DNA of 6,320 nt, from contig DAIDAH010000158.1 of the NCBI GenBank assembly GCA_027310735.1, positions 1-6,320 on the forward strand. The letters are read 5' to 3'. Below the pieces are notes generated by a model. It was given only the letters and a program-made list of their open reading frames with translations. It was not told where the DNA came from and made no database searches. Position numbers and translations under genes: made by a program. This document shows, in pieces, positions 1-5,815 of this stretch. Position 1 is the first letter of the stretch; every line of letters begins with the position of its first letter. Source of the stretch: Methylotenera sp. (GTDB taxonomy: Bacteria; Pseudomonadota; Gammaproteobacteria; Burkholderiales; Methylophilaceae).

Positions 1-2
1 CC

Positions 3-926
3 CCCACAGACTACGACCCTGAAACTAATTATTTCAACACTCGTTCTATAGAGTTGGTGATTCAAGATGTGATGGCAATCAATCCGCGTGCGATTATGGT
101 TATAAAATCAACCGTACCTGTGGGCTATACAGTTAAGGCTCGTGAGCAATTCAATTGTGATAATCTTATTTTTTCACCTGAATTTTTGCGTGAAGGTCGT
201 GCTCTGCATGACAATCTGCATCCATCTCGCATTGTTATTGGCGAGCGTTCAGAGCGGGCCGAAATTTTTGCTAAATTGCTCCAACAAGGTGCAGTTAAGC
301 AAGACATTGAAGTTTTGTATACGGATAGCACTGAGGCTGAGGCTGTCAAGTTATTTGCCAACACGTATCTCGCGATGCGTGTGGCTTTCTTTAATGAATT
401 AGACACCTACGCAGCTTCGCATGGGCTAGATACTAAGCAGATTATTCAGGGTGTCAGTCTTGATCCTCGTATTGGTGATCATTACAACAATCCATCTTTC
501 GGCTATGGCGGCTACTGTCTGCCAAAAGATACTAAGCAATTGTTAGCTAATTATCAGGATGTTCCACAGAATCTAATCCACGCAATTGTGGATGCAAATA
601 CTACACGTAAAGACTTTATAGCTGACAGTATTGTTAAGCGCAGTCCAAAAGTGGTTGGTATCTATCGCCTTATCATGAAGGCCGGATCTGACAATTTTAG
701 AGCCTCTAGTATCCAAGGTATTATGAAGCGTATCAAAGCCAAGGGCATCGAAGTGATTGTTTATGAACCCGTTCTCAAAGATTCTGAGTTTTTTAATTCT
801 AGAGTGGTGAATGATCTTGAGCAATTTAAGCAACAGGCTGATGTTATTGTCGCTAATCGTATTACTGATGATATACGTGATGTCTCAGATAAAACTTATA
901 GTCGGGATTTGTTTGGAAGTGATTAA
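3..926 (+). CDS. ugd: UDP-glucose 6-dehydrogenase, 5' end cut by window edge
   Basis: This cytoplasmic enzyme oxidises UDP-glucose to UDP-glucuronate with two NAD+, giving a precursor for capsule, exopolysaccharide or LPS sugars. The reading frame is open from the first full codon at base 3 and already reads as family sequence (PTDYDPETNYFNTRSIE), so the gene starts upstream. The TTG at 54 is not its start. The 307 visible residues, against about 388 in the E. coli enzyme, mean that roughly 80 N-terminal residues, including the first part of the NAD-binding Rossmann fold, lie outside. Visible landmarks are the IKSTVPVGYT strand, the SPEFLREGRA substrate loop, the central helix TEAEAVKLFANTYLA with the conserved Lys (codon 348-350) and Asn, and the active-site motif FGYGGYCLPKDTKQL with the catalytic Cys at 516-518 and Asp four residues later. 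The C-terminal UDP-binding domain holds IYRLIMKAGSDNFRASS and ends RDLFGSD, as in the E. coli-type proteins. The visible part has no frameshift or lesion. The assignment is very secure; the sugar made from UDP-GlcA is unknown. Confidence 0.96.
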   Translation, partial: PTDYDPETNYFNTRSIELVIQDVMAINPRAIMVIKSTVPVGYTVKAREQFNCDNLIFSPEFLREGRALHDNLHPSRIVIGERSERAEIFAKLLQQGAVKQDIEVLYTDSTEAEAVKLFANTYLAMRVAFFNELDTYAASHGLDTKQIIQGVSLDPRIGDHYNNPSFGYGGYCLPKDTKQLLANYQDVPQNLIHAIVDANTTRKDFIADSIVKRSPKVVGIYRLIMKAGSDNFRASSIQGIMKRIKAKGIEVIVYEPVLKDSEFFNSRVVNDLEQFKQQADVIVANRITDDIRDVSDKTYSRDLFGSD

Positions 927-980
927 TAAAACCATGTTAATTAATTTCACAATTACGAGAAAGGCGAAGCATCATTATCT
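927..980 (+). other. 54-bp ugd-ABC transporter intergenic gap
   Basis: This is a short AT-rich spacer. I see no stem-loop followed by a T-run, so no intrinsic terminator, and no convincing -35/-10 pair. It contains the 8-bp palindrome TTAATTAA (937-944), which is expected by chance in AT-rich DNA. A purine-rich stretch, GAGAAAGG (957-964), lies 16 bases before the ATG at 981. That is farther than an ideal ribosome binding site, so initiation of the next gene may be weak or may use a poorer site. Read-through from ugd seems likely. Confidence 0.5.
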
Positions 981-2753
981 ATGACTAACCAGCCTGTCAT
1001 CCAGCTTTTAAAGCGTCTTTGGCGTCACATCAGCCCACGTCGTCGTGGGCAGTTTGGGCTATTGTTGGTATTGATATTACTTGCTTCGTTTGCAGAGATT
1101 CTTACCATTGGTGCAGTATTGCCATTTCTTGGTGTATTAACTGCGCCAGAGCGAATTTTTTCGCATCCCTTAGCGCGACCTATTATTCATGCTTTGGGTT
1201 TAACCGAGCCATCGCAGCTTTTGTTGCCACTAACGATAATATTTGTAATGGCGGCGATTATCGCTGGCGCTATGCGGTTGTTGCTACTTTGGAGTAGCAC
1301 GCGACTAACTTTTGCAGCTGGTGCTGATCTCAGCATAAGCATCTACCGCCGGACGCTGTACCAGCCTTATTCAGTGCATTGTATACGAAATAGTAGCGTG
1401 GTTATAGACGGGATTTCAAGCAAGGCCAGCAACGCTATAGGTGCGATTAATAACACTCTTACAATTATAAGTTCTGCTGTAATGATGACTGCTGTACTTA
1501 TTGTACTATTGTCTGTTAATCCAGCTATCGCGCTTTCAACTTTTGGTGGGTTTGGATTAATTTATGCTTTAATTATCAAGTTTAATTTTAAGCGTGTGTT
1601 GGCCGATAGCAAGCAAATCGCAAGCGAATCTACTCATGTGATTAAAGTGTTGCAAGAAGGCCTAGGAGGCATTCGCGATGTGCTTGTCGATGGCAGTCAA
1701 GAAGTATACTGTCAAATTTATCACAAGGCCAATCTTAGGTTACGGTATGCCCAAGGGCGTAATGTATTTATTTCAGCCAGTCCACGTTATGTCATGGAGG
1801 CTTTAGGAATAGTGCTGATTGCTATGTTGGCCTATTTACTAGGACAGCAGACTGATGGCATAATCAAAGCCATTCCATCTCTTGGCGCATTAGTTCTCGG
1901 CTCGCAGCGCTTGTTGCCAGTATTGCAGCAGGCATACGGAGCTTGGACGAACATTAAAGGTTATCAGGTCTCACTACAAGATATTCTCGAGTTGCTTGAT
2001 CAACCATTACCCGAATTCGCCAATCAATCAGTCATTCAGCAGCTGTCATTCAAATACAATATTAGCTTCAGACAATTAGATTTTCGTTACAGTTCGCAGA
2101 CACCCTATGTTCTAAAGCATATTAACTTGACCATCGATAAAGGCAGTCGCGTGGGTTTTATCGGCACTACAGGTAGTGGGAAAAGTACTTTGATTGATGT
2201 GGTTATGGGTTTATTGCCGCCTACGGATGGAGTGCTGGAAGTTGATGGGCAATCTATTTCACCTAGCAATAGCCGCGCTTGGCAAACTCATATTGCTCAT
2301 GTGCCACAAGCTATTTTTCTTGCTGATAGTAGTATTGAAGAAAACATTGCCTTTGGTGTTCCTAAAGATCAAATTGACCTTCAGCGTGTTCGACAAGCTG
2401 CACAACAAGCTCAAATTGCCGACAGCATCGAAAGCTGGCCCATGCAATATCAAACCTTTGTTGGTGAACGAGGTATCCGTCTTTCTGGCGGCCAACGCCA
2501 GCGAATAGGTATTGCCCGTGCGCTTTACAAGCAAGCCGATGTCATCATTTTTGATGAAGCCACCAGTGCCTTGGATAGTGAAACTGAGCAGGCAATTATG
2601 CACGCTATCGAAGGTCTGGGTGATAGTCTTACAATACTAATTATTGCTCACCGCCTAAGTACGCTGAGCAATTGCTCAAAAATAGTCGAGTTGCGCAATG
2701 GCGGTATCAACCGAATTGGTACTTATCAAGAGATAGTGACTCTAACTGCATGA
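981..2753 (+). CDS. PglK/MsbA-like ABC transporter, fused permease and ATPase
   Basis: This is a 590-residue half-transporter expected to work as a homodimer in the inner membrane. The membrane domain (about 1-340) has hydrophobic segments near 24-50, 80-104, 160-179, 182-200, 273-290 and 298-318. The ATPase domain is complete: Walker A GTTGSGKST (395-403), Q-loop Gln in VPQ (443), signature LSGGQ (501-505), Walker B VIIFDE (521-526) with catalytic Glu 526, D-loop SALD (529-532) and H-loop His 557. Length, single-chain layout and the GTTGSGKSTLIDVVMGLL segment resemble PglK/WlaB of Campylobacter, which flips undecaprenyl-PP-linked oligosaccharide. That substrate is inferred here from similarity and from the neighbouring glycan genes, not shown by the sequence. 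An MsbA-type lipid exporter or a peptide/protein exporter is less likely; no C39 peptidase domain is present. The start at 981 is the first start codon after an in-frame TAA at 942, so it is well constrained despite a poor Shine-Dalgarno sequence. Confidence 0.88.
   Translation: MTNQPVIQLLKRLWRHISPRRRGQFGLLLVLILLASFAEILTIGAVLPFLGVLTAPERIFSHPLARPIIHALGLTEPSQLLLPLTIIFVMAAIIAGAMRLLLLWSSTRLTFAAGADLSISIYRRTLYQPYSVHCIRNSSVVIDGISSKASNAIGAINNTLTIISSAVMMTAVLIVLLSVNPAIALSTFGGFGLIYALIIKFNFKRVLADSKQIASESTHVIKVLQEGLGGIRDVLVDGSQEVYCQIYHKANLRLRYAQGRNVFISASPRYVMEALGIVLIAMLAYLLGQQTDGIIKAIPSLGALVLGSQRLLPVLQQAYGAWTNIKGYQVSLQDILELLDQPLPEFANQSVIQQLSFKYNISFRQLDFRYSSQTPYVLKHINLTIDKGSRVGFIGTTGSGKSTLIDVVMGLLPPTDGVLEVDGQSISPSNSRAWQTHIAHVPQAIFLADSSIEENIAFGVPKDQIDLQRVRQAAQQAQIADSIESWPMQYQTFVGERGIRLSGGQRQRIGIARALYKQADVIIFDEATSALDSETEQAIMHAIEGLGDSLTILIIAHRLSTLSNCSKIVELRNGGINRIGTYQEIVTLTA
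1033..1050 (+). other. GC-rich hairpin inside the 5' end of the ABC transporter gene
   Basis: There is a perfect 7-bp inverted repeat, GCCCACG (1033-1039) and CGTGGGC (1044-1050), around a TCGT loop, starting 52 bases into the coding sequence. It encodes part of a basic stretch (HISPRRRGQ) just before the first membrane helix. No T-tract follows, so it is not an intrinsic terminator. An effect on translation or mRNA stability is possible but unsupported. Confidence 0.35.
2665..2678. repeat. 14-bp perfect palindrome TGAGCAATTGCTCA
   Basis: This perfect 7+7 palindrome lies within the 3' end of the ABC transporter gene, about 107 bases before the pseB start, and is followed by a short A-run. 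It could be a regulator half-site pair, but about 0.4 palindromes of this size are expected by chance in a window this long. No function is claimed. Confidence 0.25.
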
Positions 2754-2784
2754 TTTTTATAAATAACTAAAGAAATAAATTACT

Positions 2785-3783
2785 ATGTTAAATGACTCGG
2801 CAATTCTCATTACCGGTGGTACAGGCTCATTTGGTCATACATTTGTGCCCATGACATTAGCCAAATACAATCCCCGCCGTTTGGTTATATACTCTCGCGA
2901 TGAAATGAAGCAGTGGGAAATGGCAAAGCTCTACGCAGGTGATGACCGTATACGTTTTTTTATCGGAGATGTTAGAGATAAGGATCGTCTGTCCCGTGCG
3001 CTGGATGGTATTGATTATGTTGTGCATGCAGCAGCAACCAAAATTGTACCTACAGCCGAATATAACCCTTTTGAATGTGTTAAGACTAATGTAATTGGTG
3101 CCATGAATTTAATTGATGCCTGCATAGATCGAGGCATTAAACGTGTGGTTGCACTTTCAACTGATAAAGCAAGTAGTCCTGCCAATCTATATGGCGCGAC
3201 AAAGTTAGCATCTGACAAACTTTTTGTGGCTGGAAATTCATATGCTGGATCGCATGACACTCGTTTCGGTGTGGTTCGTTATGGTAATGTTATGGGCTCT
3301 CGTGGCTCGGTCATACCTTTTTTTCTCACGCTGGCAGATAAGGGAGTGTTACCCATTACTGATACGCGTATGACTCGCTTCATGATTACATTGGAGGAGG
3401 GAGTAGAGCTTGTTTGGCATGCATTTGAAGATATGGTGGGTGGTGAAATTTATGTTAAAAAGATACCTTCTATGAAGGTAACAGATGTAGCACTTGCAAG
3501 CGTTCCAAATGCTAAACAAGAAGTTGTTGGCATTCGACCTGGTGAGAAACTTCATGAGCAAATGATAGGAACAGAAGATGCACTTTATACCTATGAGTAT
3601 CCAGAACACTTCAAAATATTGCCAGCGATAAATAGTTGGAGTGATGATCCAAATCGAATCAAGGATGGTAAAAAGGTTGATGAGAACTTTACTTACTGTT
3701 CAGACAATAACCCTGAGTGGATGAGTGTCGAAACTTTGCAGGCATGGATTGCCCAGAATCGGCAAAAAGTTGGAAAAATATGA
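2785..3783 (+). CDS. pseB: UDP-N-acetylglucosamine 4,6-dehydratase (inverting)
   Basis: This soluble short-chain dehydrogenase/reductase catalyses the first step to pseudaminic acid. It converts UDP-GlcNAc to UDP-2-acetamido-2,6-dideoxy-L-arabino-hex-4-ulose, by 4,6-dehydration with C5 inversion using bound NADP. Its 332 residues match the usual PseB/FlaA1 length (about 330) and exclude the longer membrane-anchored retaining dehydratases of the PglF/CapD type. Motifs in order are the nucleotide-binding loop TGGTGSFG (10-17), YSRDEMKQWEM (36-46), AATKIVPTAEYNPFE (83-97), STDKASSPANLYGATK with Asp127, Lys128, Tyr136 and Lys140 (the catalytic set of this family), RYGNVMGSRGSVIPFF (165-180), TRMTRFMITLEEG (194-206) and GIRPGEKLHEQMI (249-261). 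All key residues are present. The ATG at 2785 is the first start after the in-frame TAA at 2776. The upstream AAAGAAA is only a weak ribosome binding site. The TGA stop overlaps the ATG of pseC. I see no terminator between the ABC transporter gene and this gene. Confidence 0.95.
   Translation: MLNDSAILITGGTGSFGHTFVPMTLAKYNPRRLVIYSRDEMKQWEMAKLYAGDDRIRFFIGDVRDKDRLSRALDGIDYVVHAAATKIVPTAEYNPFECVKTNVIGAMNLIDACIDRGIKRVVALSTDKASSPANLYGATKLASDKLFVAGNSYAGSHDTRFGVVRYGNVMGSRGSVIPFFLTLADKGVLPITDTRMTRFMITLEEGVELVWHAFEDMVGGEIYVKKIPSMKVTDVALASVPNAKQEVVGIRPGEKLHEQMIGTEDALYTYEYPEHFKILPAINSWSDDPNRIKDGKKVDENFTYCSDNNPEWMSVETLQAWIAQNRQKVGKI
3780..3783 (+). other. ATGA stop/start overlap, pseB-pseC
   Basis: The ATG at 3780-3782 and the pseB TGA at 3781-3783 share two bases. 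Such 4-base overlaps commonly give coupled translation by terminating ribosomes. The Shine-Dalgarno sequence here is weak (TGGA, 3771-3774), so coupling may matter for expression of pseC. Confidence 0.8.
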
Positions 3784-4949
3784 CGGTCATGATTCCTTAC
3801 GGTCGGCAGGATATTTCAGAGTCCGACATACAGGCGGTTGTGGACGTCTTGCGTTCAGACTACCTGACGCAGGGCCCAGTAGTTCCTGCTTTTGAAAAGA
3901 GTGTTGCGGACTATTGTGATGTTCAACACGCCATTGCTGTGAACAGTGCAACGAGTGCGCTGCATATTGCTTGTTTGGCATTGGGAGTTGGCTCCGGCGA
4001 CATCATCTGGACTACCCCACTCACCTTTGTGGCAAGTGCAAACTGTGCGCTGTATTGTGGAGCTATGATTGATTTTGTGGACATTGATCCGTTGACCTAC
4101 AATATTAGTCTAGAACGTTTGGCAGAAAAGCTTGCGTTAGCAGCAAAGACCGGTAATCTACCTAAGGTCGTGATCCCCGTACATCTATGCGGACAACCAT
4201 GCAATATGGCAGGTATTCATGCGCTTGGTCTGCAATACGGCTTCAAAATCATTGAGGATGCCTCGCATGCCATCGGCGGTCGCTATAGAGGTAATGAGGT
4301 GATAGGGAACTGTCGTTACAGCGATATTACTGTATTTAGTTTTCATCCGGTCAAAATTATCACTACGGCCGAAGGTGGTATGTCTACGACCAATGATGTC
4401 TCTTTGGCCAAGCGTATGCAACTGCTCCGAAGTCATGGTATTACCCGTGATGTTAACGAGATGACCCATGAGCCAGATGGCCCTTGGTATTATCAACAAA
4501 TAGATCTCGGCTACAATTATCGTATGACTGAATTGCAGGCGGCGTTAGGCCTAAGCCAAATGCAACGTCTAGACGAGTTTGTCAGCAAACGTCATGTTAT
4601 TGCTCGACGATATGATCAGCTTTTTGCAAACCTGCCAATAGTCACGCCTTGGCAGCACTCCGATAGTTATTCGGGATGGCATCTGTATGTGGTTCGCCTG
4701 AAACTGAAGGAGGTAGGTAAAACACATCTTCAGGTGTTTAAAGCATTGCGTGCTGCAGGTATTGGCGTGAATTTGCATTATATTCCAGTATATTTACAGC
4801 CCTACTATGAAGGTTTAGGATTCAAGATGGGGTATTGTCCAGAGGCTGAGCTGTACTATGCTGAAGCGATTAGTTTGCCTATGTATCCAGGTTTGACAGA
4901 AGAGCAGCAAAACCACGTAGTGAAAGCATTGGCTGAGGCAATTCGATGA
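3780..4949 (+). CDS. pseC: UDP-4-amino-4,6-dideoxy-L-AltNAc transaminase
   Basis: This PLP-dependent aminotransferase of the DegT/DnrJ/EryC1 (ArnB) family moves the amino group of glutamate to C4 of the PseB product, giving UDP-4-amino-4,6-dideoxy-N-acetyl-L-altrosamine. It has 389 residues, normal for PseC. Visible features are the opening IPYGRQDISESDIQAVVDVLRSDYLTQGP (5-33), the PLP-phosphate region NSATSALHIA (55-64), EDASHAIGG with Asp160 for the pyridine nitrogen, SFHPVKIITTAEGG (187-200) with the Schiff-base Lys192, GYNYRMTELQAALG (244-257), and NLHYIPVYLQPYY (331-343). The start at ATG 3780 overlaps the pseB TGA (ATGA), with a weak TGGA five bases upstream. An ATG at 3789 gives MIPYGRQ and is an equally plausible start. 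An in-frame GTG at 3717 is rejected because it would add 21 non-family residues overlapping pseB. Translation is probably coupled to pseB. Nothing is missing or unusual. Confidence 0.95.
   Translation: MTVMIPYGRQDISESDIQAVVDVLRSDYLTQGPVVPAFEKSVADYCDVQHAIAVNSATSALHIACLALGVGSGDIIWTTPLTFVASANCALYCGAMIDFVDIDPLTYNISLERLAEKLALAAKTGNLPKVVIPVHLCGQPCNMAGIHALGLQYGFKIIEDASHAIGGRYRGNEVIGNCRYSDITVFSFHPVKIITTAEGGMSTTNDVSLAKRMQLLRSHGITRDVNEMTHEPDGPWYYQQIDLGYNYRMTELQAALGLSQMQRLDEFVSKRHVIARRYDQLFANLPIVTPWQHSDSYSGWHLYVVRLKLKEVGKTHLQVFKALRAAGIGVNLHYIPVYLQPYYEGLGFKMGYCPEAELYYAEAISLPMYPGLTEEQQNHVVKALAEAIR
4934..4938 (+). promoter_or_regulatory. ribosome binding site of the aldo/keto reductase gene
   Basis: TGAGG ends seven bases before the ATG at 4946 and ten before the ATG at 4949. 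It lies inside the end of pseC. This is the best Shine-Dalgarno match in the window. The spacing favours 4946, but both starts are possible. Confidence 0.6.
4946..4949 (+). other. ATGA stop/start overlap, pseC-aldo/keto reductase
   Basis: The pseC TGA (4947-4949) lies within ATGATG, so two adjacent ATG codons (4946 and 4949) touch the stop. With the TGAGG upstream, both fresh initiation and re-initiation are plausible. Confidence 0.75.
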
Positions 4950-5815
4950 TGCGGCTTGCGCTCGGCACAGTTCAATTCGGTTTACCCTACGGGATTGCCA
5001 ATCAAGATGGACAAGTAAGTCGCGTTGTTGCAAAAGACATGTTGCAATATGCCGTAGCTAATGGCATTGACACACTTGATACTGCTATCGCTTACGGTGA
5101 TAGCGAAGCTTGCTTGGGTGAAATAGGGTGTAAAGATTTTAAGTTGGTGACGAAGTTACCTGCGGTTCCTGATAAATGTAATGATATAACTAAATGGGTT
5201 AGTGAGCAGGTTTCGGCATCACTAGGCCGAATGGGTGTAAATTCGGTGTATGGTTTGCTTCTGCATCGATCTGAACAGCTTCTCGGGCCGGATGGTAAGT
5301 TGATTTTTAAGGTCTTGCAGAACTTAAGAGCAACCGGACAGGTTCAAAAAATAGGAGTTTCCATTTATGCGCCTAGTGAACTGGATGCGCTAACTCAATA
5401 CAGATTTGATTTAGTGCAGGCGCCGTTTAATTTGATAGATCGTCGTCTATTAACATCTGGATGGTTGCAACGACTAAAACAAGAAGGCGTAGAGATCCAC
5501 ACACGATCAGCATTTTTACAAGGCTTATTGTTAATGTCACGAACGGCTATGCCTGCAAAGTTCGCGCCATGGGCGGGAATTTGGGGTAAGTGGTATGAGT
5601 GGCTTGATAATCATTCGCTGACTGCTGTTGAAGCAACGCTGGCATACCCGCTTGCTTTCCCAGAGATTGATCGCGTTGTCATCGGAGCTGATAGCAAGCA
5701 TCAACTGGAACAGATCGTTTGTGCGGTGCGTGGGAGTAGTACTCCGAAAGACTTACCCGATTTGCATAGCGATGATGAAAATTTAACTAATCCTGCATAT
5801 TGGTCAAAATTATGA
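4946..5815 (+). CDS. aldo/keto reductase of a nonulosonic-acid gene cluster
   Basis: This is a soluble NAD(P)H-dependent oxidoreductase with an aldo/keto reductase TIM barrel, 289 residues. The opening LALGTVQFGLPYGIAN (4-19) is typical of the family, and the catalytic tetrad can be read: Asp45 and Tyr50 in TLDTAIAYGDSE, Lys70 in KLVTKLP and His107 in LLLHRSE. Later barrel strands are seen in KIGVSIYAPSEL (135-146), VQAPFNLIDRRL (157-168) and IHTRSAFLQGLLL (184-196). VVIGADSKHQL (244-254) fits the cofactor-binding segment near the C-terminus. The enzyme therefore looks active. Its substrate is unknown. The operon position, between pseC and an SpsF-like gene, suggests reduction of a sugar or sugar-like carbonyl in glycan assembly, but the canonical CMP-pseudaminate pathway has no step for it. 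The start at 4946 overlaps the pseC TGA and has a good ribosome binding site; a second ATG at 4949 follows directly. Confidence 0.9.
   Translation: MMRLALGTVQFGLPYGIANQDGQVSRVVAKDMLQYAVANGIDTLDTAIAYGDSEACLGEIGCKDFKLVTKLPAVPDKCNDITKWVSEQVSASLGRMGVNSVYGLLLHRSEQLLGPDGKLIFKVLQNLRATGQVQKIGVSIYAPSELDALTQYRFDLVQAPFNLIDRRLLTSGWLQRLKQEGVEIHTRSAFLQGLLLMSRTAMPAKFAPWAGIWGKWYEWLDNHSLTAVEATLAYPLAFPEIDRVVIGADSKHQLEQIVCAVRGSSTPKDLPDLHSDDENLTNPAYWSKL
5812..5815 (+). other. ATGA stop/start overlap, aldo/keto reductase-spsF-like gene
   Basis: This is the third consecutive 4-base overlap of the operon. There is no clear Shine-Dalgarno sequence in the preceding bases (GGTCAAAATT), so translation of the downstream gene probably depends on coupling. 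Confidence 0.75.

Noticed and set aside
328..346. Short tandem repeat CTGAGG-CTGAGG-CTG
   Set aside because: It encodes the conserved Glu-Ala-Glu-Ala-Val of the ugd central helix, so protein sequence explains it.
125..406. Open frames on the minus strand (also at 573-833, 2259-2603, 3015-3260, 3349-3609, 4185-4499 and others)
   Set aside because: All lie opposite strongly conserved plus-strand genes and show no recognisable protein family, so they are shadows.
54..926. Short ugd gene starting at the TTG at 54
   Set aside because: The same frame is open back to base 3 and encodes conserved family sequence there, so the gene enters from outside the window.
2754..2784. Possible promoter or terminator in the AT-rich 31-bp gap before pseB
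   Set aside because: There is no inverted repeat with a T-run and no recognisable -35/-10 pair; AT-richness alone is not evidence.
3717..3779. PseC start at the in-frame GTG at 3717
   Set aside because: It would overlap pseB by 67 bases and add residues not found in PseC proteins, which begin near MIPYGRQ; ATG 3780 or 3789 fits better.
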